From a virus, in IMG/VR virus record IMGVR_UViG_3300034050_000327, positions 1 through 20,194 of that record: a stretch of DNA of 20,194 nucleotides. One strand, written 5' to 3'. The notes under the pieces are model-generated. The model was not told the origin of the DNA. It did not search any database and was given only the letters and a program-made list of their open reading frames with translations. The number at the start of each line of letters is the position of its first letter. The stretch's first letter is position 1. This document shows positions 12,719-19,902 of this stretch, piece after piece. A program made the position numbers and the translations under genes.

Positions 12719-14635
12719 TTAAAACGGACGGTTTGCCGTTCCCATCCACATCCCAGAATCTGGGTCGAGAATCACGCAGCTTTGATGCGGTTTGCTGGCC
12801 TCGGTCCAGATTTTCTGTGCAGCCTCAAAGCTCACATCAAGTGTGCTTTTGACGTATTCCAAAGCAGCAGCCTTGGAAAGCGACGGCATTTCGCGCAAAA
12901 TCAGAACCGCACTAGTCACCAAAGATTGGCTTTGGCTAAGCGCGTGATCGTTCCGCTTCAGCTTGTACAGCGCTCCCGTGCCTTGGCGCTCAAAGTGCCC
13001 GACGTTCCACTTTACAGCGAACGGATCGGTTTTTGGGTGTCCACGAGCCACTAGTTCAACGTCAAAATCGTAGGACGGCGGCGCTTCTCCTTTCTTCGGC
13101 TTTTGCGGCGGAGTGAAATAAACCATGGCGTCAGGATCGCGCGCCCACACCCCAGAACCTGACGCGCGGTCGATTGCCGATTTCTCGGAGCTGTCGCCTT
13201 TTGCGAAGTGGTGACTGTAGATAATACAGCACCCCACGTTCCGAGCGACCTGCTCCAACTCGTTCAGCAGCGAATTGATTTCGCCCGCTGCGTTTTCGTC
13301 TCGATCGCCTAGCAGCTTGTAAATCGGATCGAGGATGATGGCCAGCGGTCGCTCCTTGAGCAGCGTGTCCATCAGCGCGTGCATCAGCTCGGTCACCTCC
13401 CGCATCTGTCCACGCATCGGCCAGATCATCAGATTGTCCGCCCACACGTCCTCCGGCAGCAATCGCGATTCGCTGACCGTCATCAAACGGTCGAGGATCT
13501 GTTCTCTGTGCAGCTCGCCGTCGATAAAGATGACCTTTCCTTGAGCGCATGGCAGCCCGAGCCATGGCGCGCCCGACGATATTGAGATGGCCAAGTCCAG
13601 CAGCGTCCACGATTTCCGAGCCTTGGATGGCCCAGCAATCATCATCTTGGAGCGGACGCTAAGCAGCCCAGTAATCAGATCCGGCAGCCCGTCACCGAAT
13701 GCGACGCTCTGCCTCAGCGTTTTTACGTTCAACAGTTTTGGCAGCGGATTAGGTTCCGGCCACTCGCCCGGCCCGATCTGTGTGGCCAGCAGCGCCTGCA
13801 AGACACGCACGCCGTCCACTTCGCGCAGCACCCCTGGGCACCGACTCACCCGCGCCGGGTCGTTGTTCTTCGGGTCACACTTGAGCTGAGCAAAGATCTG
13901 GTCGCGCCGCTCGTCCCATTCTTGTTTGTTGGTAGCATCCACCCTGATCCAGCCATGGATTGATCGCTTGCCGCTTGTCACGATCAGGCTTATCGGCAGT
14001 CCTGACGTTTCCAGCGTGCGCCGTTGCTCCTCAGGATCGCCGTCGTCAAACTCTGCAAGTACATGGCGGTAAGCGTGTATATTATCGTTTTTACGCCCGC
14101 CCTGTAACGTCGAAAGCGGATTGATTCCGATGTAGGCGCCGCCGCCGGTCGAGCACACAAGGTCAATGGGACGTTTGGCGTGATGCCTCTCCCACTGCGT
14201 GCGGGTCTTAATCATCGCAGCGTCTGGCACCCACCTGTCTTCCTGCCAACGCGCATCGCACACAGCGACCAATTCATCTGGCAGGAATGCGGCCTGCAAC
14301 GCTTGGATGAAGTCGTCCTTGTGCACGAGTGCCGGCGCCATCGAATGCGAGACTGTGCGCCTCGACTTGATCGGGTCAGTCACAACCGTGCTCTTATACC
14401 CGCTTTGGATCGCCGTGATTGATTCAGCTTCCCTCAGCCCATCGGCCAGCGCACGAGGTAGAAGTCGGCTTTGCGCCTCGGCCTGCGAGATGCCAGCAGC
14501 GAAGAATTGCTGGGACATCGAGTAGAGCGTCGCGTTCCTCTGCCCCTTGGCGGCGCCGTGCTGCAAATAAGCGTGCACGCTCTCCGGCAGTCTACTTTCT
14601 ACGGTTTCTACGTGTAATCGTGGTGTGTATTTCAT
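12719..14635 (-). CDS. Primase-helicase fusion (AEP-like primase plus RepA-like hexameric helicase)
   Basis: A 638-residue replication protein. The N-terminal half resembles an archaeo-eukaryotic-type primase of the RepB/phage class: acidic metal motif EFDDGD (195-200), SIHGWI with His227, and DPARVSRCPG (259-268). The C-terminal half is a RecA-fold ATPase of the RepA/AAA_25 type: Walker A GPSKARKS (335-342), Walker B ILDP (434-437, Asp436), SHHF (474-477) and a likely Arg finger region around RASGSGVWARDPDA (490-503). The last ~70 residues may be a winged helix. It would prime and unwind phage DNA. The ATG overlaps the SF2 helicase stop by 4 nt. It is the last gene of the leftward operon. 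Confidence 0.85.
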   Translation of the reverse strand: MKYTPRLHVETVESRLPESVHAYLQHGAAKGQRNATLYSMSQQFFAAGISQAEAQSRLLPRALADGLREAESITAIQSGYKSTVVTDPIKSRRTVSHSMAPALVHKDDFIQALQAAFLPDELVAVCDARWQEDRWVPDAAMIKTRTQWERHHAKRPIDLVCSTGGGAYIGINPLSTLQGGRKNDNIHAYRHVLAEFDDGDPEEQRRTLETSGLPISLIVTSGKRSIHGWIRVDATNKQEWDERRDQIFAQLKCDPKNNDPARVSRCPGVLREVDGVRVLQALLATQIGPGEWPEPNPLPKLLNVKTLRQSVAFGDGLPDLITGLLSVRSKMMIAGPSKARKSWTLLDLAISISSGAPWLGLPCAQGKVIFIDGELHREQILDRLMTVSESRLLPEDVWADNLMIWPMRGQMREVTELMHALMDTLLKERPLAIILDPIYKLLGDRDENAAGEINSLLNELEQVARNVGCCIIYSHHFAKGDSSEKSAIDRASGSGVWARDPDAMVYFTPPQKPKKGEAPPSYDFDVELVARGHPKTDPFAVKWNVGHFERQGTGALYKLKRNDHALSQSQSLVTSAVLILREMPSLSKAAALEYVKSTLDVSFEAAQKIWTEASKPHQSCVILDPDSGMWMGTANRPF

Positions 14636-16137
14636 CGTCCGAATTTCTGAGAGATAAAGGTGCCTGCTTGAGTAAATGTCGCTGTCTGTGGTGACGGGTG
14701 GCCCAAGCGTTTTAGCAACCGCACTTGTTTGGGTGTTGCGAGGTTTGCCGCTCGGCGGATGGCCAGCTTGTCAAGGATCTTGGATGCGTGACCTCGGCAG
14801 GTCACTGACCCTGGGTCAAAGCCTGCGCGGATCAGGATATTCGTCTGCGCTTCGCTGACATCTTTGTGATGCCATTCCATCGTCGGTTCATACGTCAGCA
14901 GCTCTTCGTCATCCAGAGCGTAGGCCATTTCAACCGCGTCATATGTTTGCGCCGGTCGCTCTTTGACCGCATCCAGCGTTTTCAACAGCTTCTTGAGTCG
15001 CTGCGTCTCGACATCCTCGGCGGACTGAAACGCCTCGTCCCCGGCTTCGATAGCGGCCTCTATGCCTGCGACATCATCTGGCGATTTTGCAATCAGCCGC
15101 GAGATCGTAATCAGCTTGTGCTGGTCGGTTTGCCACAAGAAGTCAAGAAGCAGCAGATCCTCTTTGCCGGGATGGATGCGCGTGCCACGCCCCACCATTT
15201 GCGCAAAAAGTGCCCTCACCTGCGTCGGTCGGAGGATTGCGATACAATCCACGTCTGGCTGGTCAAAGCCCTCTGTGAGAAGCATGGCGTTACAAAGCGC
15301 CGTGCCCTTTGGCGCATTTGCAAACCATGCCAGCGCCCCGTGACGGTCGTCTGTGCTGTCCACTCCGGCCACTGCCTGCGATGCCACGCCGCACTTGTTC
15401 AGCATCGCGGAAAAGTCGCGTGCCATCTCGACAAGCGGCAAGAACACGATGGTTTTTCTGTCTTGCGTCTCGGCAGCAATGGCCTTGGCTACGTCCCACA
15501 AGCGCGGACTGAGCGCCTCGCCCAGATCCGAAACCTTGTAATCTCCGGCCAGCTTGGCGACTGTGCGCAGATCCACCGTGACCGGCAGCTTTTTGACCTT
15601 GATGCGTGACAGATAGCCGTCTCGCACGAGTCGAGCCAGCCCGACTTCGTATGCGATTTCTTCAAAATAGGCGCCCAAGTTGCGCTTGTCTCCTCGGTCT
15701 GGCGTAGCGGTCACGCCCAGAATCTTCGCGTGGTTATGGAAGTGCGACACCACCGACTGGTAAGAGTCGCTGAGCACGTGATGCGCCTCGTCCACCACCA
15801 CCAGCCCAAAGTGATCTTTAGGCCAGCGGTCTTTGCGTCCCATCATAGTTTGGACGCTTGCCACCACCACCTGTGCGCTCATTGATGCGTGGTGGCTGGC
15901 TTTCTCCATCTCCGCCACCAATCCGGTGGCACGATGGATCTTGTCGATTGCCTGCGTGAGCAGCTCTTCGCGGTGAGCTAGGACTAAAGTCCGCTGCGGT
16001 GTATGACTTGCCGCAATGTGAGCGAAGAGAATTGTCTTTCCGGCTCCAGTAGGAAGCACTGCCAAGAGCCGTTGTCGAGATTTGAATCCCTCGTGGATTG
16101 CAGTGAGTGCTTCCTGCTGGTAGTCGCGGAGCTTCAC
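14632..16137 (-). CDS. SF2 DEAH-box helicase (UvsW-like)
   Basis: A 501-residue helicase with a GTG start at 16135-16137, one base after the DUF669-like gene stop; the frame continues upstream only as Arg/Ser-rich shadow. Motifs: Q-like LRDYQQEA (3-10), Walker A PTGAGKT (29-35), LAHREEL (53-59), DEAH (116-119), TATP (143-146), a later LTEGFDQPDVD and the motif VI QMVGRGTRIHPG. This matches the phage UvsW/T5 D10-type branch-migration or recombination helicases rather than a replicative helicase. The C-terminal ~100 residues are a separate helical domain with an HAS-KIL segment that may bind DNA. It sits in the recombination block, coupled to the primase-helicase. Confidence 0.9.
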   Translation of the reverse strand: MKLRDYQQEALTAIHEGFKSRQRLLAVLPTGAGKTILFAHIAASHTPQRTLVLAHREELLTQAIDKIHRATGLVAEMEKASHHASMSAQVVVASVQTMMGRKDRWPKDHFGLVVVDEAHHVLSDSYQSVVSHFHNHAKILGVTATPDRGDKRNLGAYFEEIAYEVGLARLVRDGYLSRIKVKKLPVTVDLRTVAKLAGDYKVSDLGEALSPRLWDVAKAIAAETQDRKTIVFLPLVEMARDFSAMLNKCGVASQAVAGVDSTDDRHGALAWFANAPKGTALCNAMLLTEGFDQPDVDCIAILRPTQVRALFAQMVGRGTRIHPGKEDLLLLDFLWQTDQHKLITISRLIAKSPDDVAGIEAAIEAGDEAFQSAEDVETQRLKKLLKTLDAVKERPAQTYDAVEMAYALDDEELLTYEPTMEWHHKDVSEAQTNILIRAGFDPGSVTCRGHASKILDKLAIRRAANLATPKQVRLLKRLGHPSPQTATFTQAGTFISQKFGR

Positions 16138-16138
16138 T

Positions 16139-16567
16139 TTAGAATGGGATGGTGTCGGCGCCGCTGGTGATCTCCATTGGCTTCTGCTTGGCGTCCTTGT
16201 CGAACAAGTACCCTTGGACCTTGTTTGACTTGTTGCCGTTGTAGAGTTCGACCTTGATCTTTGCGCGGCCCTTCTCGCCGACAAAATCCATCGGGTCTAT
16301 GTCCATCTCGACGCCTACCCCTGGGTGACGTTGGATCGAGTGCAGGAAAGTGTCGAGCTTCCATTCGCTCTTGCCGTCGAACACGAGGTAATCAAACACG
16401 CCTTTTTCGTTTGGATGCGTGCCGACCGTCAGCTTTAGCTCGATCATGGGGTTGCCTGACTTGCTCTTCTTCTCGACCGCATCGTTTACGACAAAATCGT
16501 AATCGCCCGGTTCAAGAATCTTGTACTCTGGTTCTTTTGGTGCGCCTGCTGTGTATTTTAAGCTCAT
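16139..16567 (-). CDS. DUF669-like phage protein, possible ssDNA-binding protein
   Basis: A 142-residue protein from the ATG at 16565-16567, overlapping the nuclease gene by 4 nt. It begins MSLKYTAGAPKEPEYKILEP, then has the pattern GDYDFVVNDAVEKKSKSGNP, a beta strand MIELKLTV, and FDYLVFDGKSEWKLDTFLHS followed by a beta-rich C-terminus (KIKVELYNGNKSNKVQGYLF). This is typical of the DUF669 family seen in phage recombination clusters, which often accompany a Sak4-type ATPase and a nuclease and are suspected to bind single-stranded DNA. The function is inferred from family and neighbours. The frame upstream of this ATG is shadow of the nuclease gene. Confidence 0.75.
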   Translation of the reverse strand: MSLKYTAGAPKEPEYKILEPGDYDFVVNDAVEKKSKSGNPMIELKLTVGTHPNEKGVFDYLVFDGKSEWKLDTFLHSIQRHPGVGVEMDIDPMDFVGEKGRAKIKVELYNGNKSNKVQGYLFDKDAKQKPMEITSGADTIPF

Positions 16568-17601
16568 GACTTGGATGGTTTGGTTTTTGGTTTTGGTTGG
16601 CTGGCCACAAATTGTGAACTCGGCCCAGATTTGATCTCGTCCGTCGGGAAGGGAACGCCGTTGAGTGCTGTTTCCCATAACCCCTTGAACTTCTCGGCGG
16701 ACAAACTGCCATACGCCGCGAGGATGTTGGCAATGCCTAGTTGTTCCGCATGGATGGCAACGGTCTCCGGCTCGACGTATTCGCGGCCTCGACGATTGCG
16801 CAGTACGAAGCCGGGCACATCCTCGCCCGTGTTGAGCTTGTCGCGTGCAAGTCCGCGAGCGTAATCCTCCAGTCCGTCTTTGCTCGTGATGAGCGAGCAC
16901 AGATTGATGAACTGCGCGAGTTTTACCGGGTCTTCAAGCTCCACCTTCCAGTCGATGGTTGCCGGATCTTTGCCCGCCCAGAACGCGACCGTTTCCAGTC
17001 GTTCCGCGCATGTGTACTTTTTCGCGCACCAGTTGCAGTACTCGCATGGTGTGGCGACCGCCACCGGGTCGTGCACTCTTGCCATCAGGTTGCGAATGAT
17101 GTCCTGTGCCTGTTCGCGTGTAAAGACAACCCTCACCATCTTGCGCAGATCAGAGTACAACAAGACGACCGTCCACTTGTCCACGTTGTAGCGAGCCATA
17201 AAGCCCAACGCATAAAGCGCCTGTTGCTCCATGTAGTTGCGTTCTTGTCCGGTCTTTAGGTCAATGGATGTCCGAGCGTGCGGCAATGCGCAATCAGCGG
17301 TTCCGCGCATTCCGCACGCCTCGACGCGCAGGTCATCCTCCTTCCAGAGAATGCTTTCCGTGGTAAAGATCTCAGGTCCGACATCCTCTGCTTGTTTGTT
17401 GGCTAGGATGAGAGTCATATATACCGCCCACGAGATGCCTCGGTGTTCTTCGTCGTTTGGGTCAAGCACGGCCACTCCTCCCAGCACCTCACGATAGAGC
17501 TTGTCCAGCGTATTACCTCGCTCCGCAGCCGGCCCCGCACCCGCCATACCTTCAAAGCGCACGCATTCCGCGAGCTTTGGCAAACTTGATGGCCTAATCA
17601 T
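16564..17601 (-). CDS. DUF2800/Cas4-like PD-(D/E)XK nuclease with Fe-S-type cysteines
   Basis: A 345-residue nuclease. The active-site elements are Asp103 (GTADC), Asp114-Leu-Lys116 (SIDLKTGQ) and Gln126 (YMEQQALYALGF), the PD-(D/E)XK pattern of RecB/Cas4-type exonucleases. Cys13 at the N-terminus plus Cys186, Cys189, Cys192 and Cys198 (CEYCNWCAKKYTC) resemble the Fe-S cluster ligands of Cas4/AddB-like proteins. It likely resects DNA ends to feed recombination by the adjacent Sak4-like ATPase. The start overlaps that gene's stop as ATGA; the stop overlaps the DUF669-like start. The C-terminus is a Lys/Pro/Ser-rich tail (KPKTKPSKS). All visible motifs are intact. Confidence 0.83.
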   Translation of the reverse strand: MIRPSSLPKLAECVRFEGMAGAGPAAERGNTLDKLYREVLGGVAVLDPNDEEHRGISWAVYMTLILANKQAEDVGPEIFTTESILWKEDDLRVEACGMRGTADCALPHARTSIDLKTGQERNYMEQQALYALGFMARYNVDKWTVVLLYSDLRKMVRVVFTREQAQDIIRNLMARVHDPVAVATPCEYCNWCAKKYTCAERLETVAFWAGKDPATIDWKVELEDPVKLAQFINLCSLITSKDGLEDYARGLARDKLNTGEDVPGFVLRNRRGREYVEPETVAIHAEQLGIANILAAYGSLSAEKFKGLWETALNGVPFPTDEIKSGPSSQFVASQPKPKTKPSKS

Positions 17602-18515
17602 GATGCCACCTCCAGTCCAACGGCCTTCTTAAATGCTTCGACGTTGCTCATGACCCGCGCTTGGTATTCTTCGGACACGTGATCCAGCCCTTGCCCTTGC
17701 TCTAGTTCTTTCCGAAGGATCAGAAAATCGACAACCTTATCCCAGTGTGGCCCAAAGGTTTCCACAAACGAAAGCTGCGGCGCCACGGGTTGTGCTGGTT
17801 CTGCGGGAACGGCTGATTTCAGGATCTTGCGTATTGTGGCAATGTCCCACGGTTCCACGTCTTGCAGCCCGTGCCGGTTCTTGGCGTCGGCGGTGGCTGA
17901 GTGTGCGCATCGCAGTGTCCGCTCCCGAGCAGCCACGCCTTTCGCCCGGCCATCTGATTCGCGAATTGCCAGCTTGAAGGAGCCAAACAGAATCGCATCA
18001 GCCCATTCTTTGACGACTGGAGCGATCTGTTTTGCCAGCTTGAGTTGATAGCGGTCGAACGGCGGATGGTCTGGCAGCTCCTGTCTTTTAACTTCGCTGT
18101 GCGCCAGAAGGATGACGTTCGATTTGACGGCCAGCTTGTCGAGCAGCGTTAGGAACTTTACCATCTCCTCGGCTGCGACGATGTAGCCCTTGCCGTAGCC
18201 AAAATCCTCTACGCTGGCTTTGTTGTTGGCCTTACAGACGTGCTCCAGCATCTTTTCTTCCAGCCAGTCGATGGTGTCGATGATGACAGTCGAGAAGTCG
18301 CTGCCCTGTGCCAGCTCCTTTATGATGTCGCAGGTTTGCGCGTAGCTGGTCGGCTCCACTCTAGCGCAGTCCAGATGGTGGCTGCCCTGCTCTAGGTCGA
18401 TGATAAGCGGATCGGGACAGGCTGCGGCCAGTGTGGTCTTGCCGATGCCTTCTGGTGCGTAGATGACGATTTTCTGTGGGCGCGCGATCTTGCCGCGCGT
18501 GATGTTGAGTTTCAT
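17598..18515 (-). CDS. RecA-fold ATPase, Sak4/AAA_24-like annealing protein
   Basis: A 305-residue ATPase of the phage Sak4/AAA_24 type. Walker A is APEGIGKTT (20-28), Walker B TVIIDTIDW (76-84) and a later NVILLAHSEVKRQ (135-147) corresponds to the sensor region. These core-RecA proteins anneal or exchange DNA strands, and phage ones often depend on a single-strand binding partner, here possibly the DUF669-like protein. After about residue 230 a Pro/Ala linker (PAEPAQPVAPQL) leads to a helical C-terminal part of unknown role. The start leader is A/C-only (AACACGACACCAAAACC before ATG) with no Shine-Dalgarno. It follows the DHFR gene by 38 nt. Confidence 0.8.
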   Translation of the reverse strand: MKLNITRGKIARPQKIVIYAPEGIGKTTLAAACPDPLIIDLEQGSHHLDCARVEPTSYAQTCDIIKELAQGSDFSTVIIDTIDWLEEKMLEHVCKANNKASVEDFGYGKGYIVAAEEMVKFLTLLDKLAVKSNVILLAHSEVKRQELPDHPPFDRYQLKLAKQIAPVVKEWADAILFGSFKLAIRESDGRAKGVAARERTLRCAHSATADAKNRHGLQDVEPWDIATIRKILKSAVPAEPAQPVAPQLSFVETFGPHWDKVVDFLILRKELEQGQGLDHVSEEYQARVMSNVEAFKKAVGLEVAS

Positions 18516-18553
18516 GGTTTTGGTGTCGTGTTGTTGTTTTTGGGAGGAAAAGT

Positions 18554-19231
18554 CTATTGCTTAAGCTGAGCCTGAACGTCTTGCAGCTTCTGCAAGTAAA
18601 TTGCAGCATCCAGCATTTCCTCTTTTGCGTGCTGCATCCAATCGCCCACGCTCAAGTCGTCCCGCCTCATGGTCGTGCCGTATTTTGCCGCGCCCGCAGC
18701 CTGCCGCGCGCGAATCTGCTCGATGATTTTGTCCTCAACGCTTTGGCCGCGCCAGTATCGCACGAGTCGCAATGAATCGTGCTTCTCGGAAACACCATAA
18801 GTAAACTGGTCCTCCCACTCCGGCATGAAAACGTCCGAGTCGTGACGCATATCAAAACTCTGCGGGATGTGCGTGACGACGATAGAGTCGCAGAGCGGCA
18901 AGAATTGCTTGTAGATCTCGGCTCCTCCCATCACCCAGACGCTGCCGCCCCTGCGCGCACAAGCAGTCTGTGCACCCTCTGTACCCGTGACAAACGTCAC
19001 CTCCTTGCTGTTGGGTCTCACGTCTCTGCTGAGCACGACGTGGTGACGATACTCTAGCAGATTAGGCAGAGAATCAAAGGTCTTGCGGCCCATCAGAACG
19101 GTCGAGTACCTTGTTCTGCTGGCAAAGTGCCGCATATCCGCTGGACTGCTCCAGGGAAGTTTGCCGTTGCGGCCAATGCGGCCTTGTTTGTCGATGGCGA
19201 CGATTGCGTTGTAGGTGGTTGTGGTGGTCAT
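18554..19231 (-). CDS. Dihydrofolate reductase fused to MazG-like pyrophosphohydrolase domain
   Basis: A 225-residue two-domain protein. Residues 7-160 are a dihydrofolate reductase: AIVAIDKQGRIGRNGKLPW (9-27), the catalytic Asp32 in PADMRHF, VLMGRKTFDSL (45-55) and VWVMGGAEIYKQFLP (98-112), with NADPH- and folate-site motifs intact. It would regenerate tetrahydrofolate for thymidylate synthesis. Residues about 163-225 do not belong to DHFR: the pattern AAGAAKYGTTMRRDDLS, DWMQHAKEEMLDAAIYLQKL resembles phage MazG-like all-alpha NTP pyrophosphohydrolases with an EExxD metal motif. Such domains hydrolyse dNTPs or sanitise the pool. The start has an A/C-rich leader. The domain boundary is inferred. 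Confidence 0.85.
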   Translation of the reverse strand: MTTTTTYNAIVAIDKQGRIGRNGKLPWSSPADMRHFASRTRYSTVLMGRKTFDSLPNLLEYRHHVVLSRDVRPNSKEVTFVTGTEGAQTACARRGGSVWVMGGAEIYKQFLPLCDSIVVTHIPQSFDMRHDSDVFMPEWEDQFTYGVSEKHDSLRLVRYWRGQSVEDKIIEQIRARQAAGAAKYGTTMRRDDLSVGDWMQHAKEEMLDAAIYLQKLQDVQAQLKQ

Positions 19232-19243
19232 GGTTGTGTTGTC

Positions 19244-19540
19244 CTAAAAATAAACATCGCACGGCTGGAAGCACTCAGGGCACACATTGCACGGCTGGAA
19301 GCAATCCGGGCAAGCATACCATTGGGTTGATCCCGGCTTGCCAGCGACGACGGCTGGTGCCTCGCAGCACTCGGAGCGAGCGATGGTCTGGGGTTGTGCC
19401 TGCTCTTCCAAAATAGCAATCACTTGGTCTATCGCTTGGCCTAGCTCTGTCGGACCAGGCATCGGCTCGTCGGTGTCGCTGCGCCGCCATGCGTTTACCC
19501 TGCGAAGGTATGCGGCCAGCTCTTGAGGTGTTTTGGTCAT
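19244..19540 (-). CDS. Small zinc-ribbon-like Cys-rich protein
   Basis: A 98-residue protein. The N-terminal ~55 residues are helical and charged (PQELAAYLRRVNAW; LGQAIDQVIAILEEQ). Cys58-Cys59 and then Cys77, Cys80, Cys84, Cys87, Cys90 and Cys94 form two successive ten-residue units, CPDCFQPCNV and CPECFQPCDV, so metal binding is likely. The second unit arises from a 30-bp DNA duplication (19259-19318). It lies 12 nt before the DHFR fusion and overlaps the upstream gene by 4 nt. The function is unknown; the duplication may be a recent extension of an ordinary zinc ribbon. Confidence 0.65.
   Translation of the reverse strand: MTKTPQELAAYLRRVNAWRRSDTDEPMPGPTELGQAIDQVIAILEEQAQPQTIARSECCEAPAVVAGKPGSTQWYACPDCFQPCNVCPECFQPCDVYF
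19259..19318 (-). repeat. 30-bp tandem direct repeat, two copies
   Basis: Positions 19259-19288 and 19289-19318 match at 25 of 30 bases, starting GCACGGCTGGAAGCA in both. The period is a multiple of three, so each copy encodes ten residues (CPxCFQPCxV) and the frame is kept. Confidence 0.85.
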
Positions 19541-19902
19541 GATTGTAGCTCCTTAGTTAGCCGCTCGACTTCGGCAGCCAGAATCCGCGCGGCGGCTGCT
19601 AGTTGCGCGTGTCCACGCAGCTTGTCTTGCTCTGTTACTTCGTTTTCCATTTTGTCGGACGACCAGCAATACTCCGACAAGTTGGACTCCTTGTATTTTG
19701 CAAAATAGAGGGCCGCTTGCACGGCTTCTTTGATGGGTATTGAGGTCATGACTTTGCTTGTAATCACAGGCTTATGACTCTCACAGCTCTCGTAAGAGTC
19801 TGCGAGGATTTGATGGTGGTGGCACCAGCCAGAGATTTTATGTTCGTCGTCTGGTGACCAAAACTTGCAGGTCACGCACGCTGGCAGATTCTCGATGCTC
19901 AT
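19537..19902 (-). CDS. Hypothetical Cys/His-containing protein
   Basis: A 121-residue protein, unassigned. The N-terminus carries a likely metal site: Cys9-x2-Cys12 (ACVTCKFW), Cys27 with His28-30 (GWCHHH) and Cys40 (SYESCESH). Similar small CxxC...C...C proteins in phages are thought to bind zinc or an Fe-S cluster. The C-terminal half is helical with coiled-coil character (LAAAARILAAEVERLTKEL), suitable for oligomerisation. It overlaps both neighbours by 4 nt (ATGA junctions), so it is translated as part of the operon. No catalytic motif is seen. Confidence 0.65.
   Translation of the reverse strand: MSIENLPACVTCKFWSPDDEHKISGWCHHHQILADSYESCESHKPVITSKVMTSIPIKEAVQAALYFAKYKESNLSEYCWSSDKMENEVTEQDKLRGHAQLAAAARILAAEVERLTKELQS

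Noticed and set aside
14866-15609. Long plus-strand open frame (247 codons) opposite the SF2 helicase
   Set aside because: It lies wholly antisense to a gene with clear helicase motifs, its product is rich in Arg, Cys and His without domain structure, and it has no promoter or leader. It is a shadow of GC-rich codon use.
16138-16284. N-terminal extension of the SF2 helicase frame
   Set aside because: Residues are Ser/Arg/Thr-rich shadow of the DUF669-like gene; a GTG one base after that gene's stop starts exactly at the helicase domain.
16741-17259. Plus-strand open frame (172 codons) opposite the DUF2800-like nuclease
   Set aside because: Antisense to a gene with intact PD-(D/E)XK motifs and overlapping starts; no recognisable protein features.
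19694-19707. Perfect 14-bp palindrome TATTTTGCAAAATA
   Set aside because: A single copy within coding sequence of the Cys/His protein, unlike the ATGCAA-N5-TTGCAT sites in its core and flanks, and not near a gene start. Probably chance.
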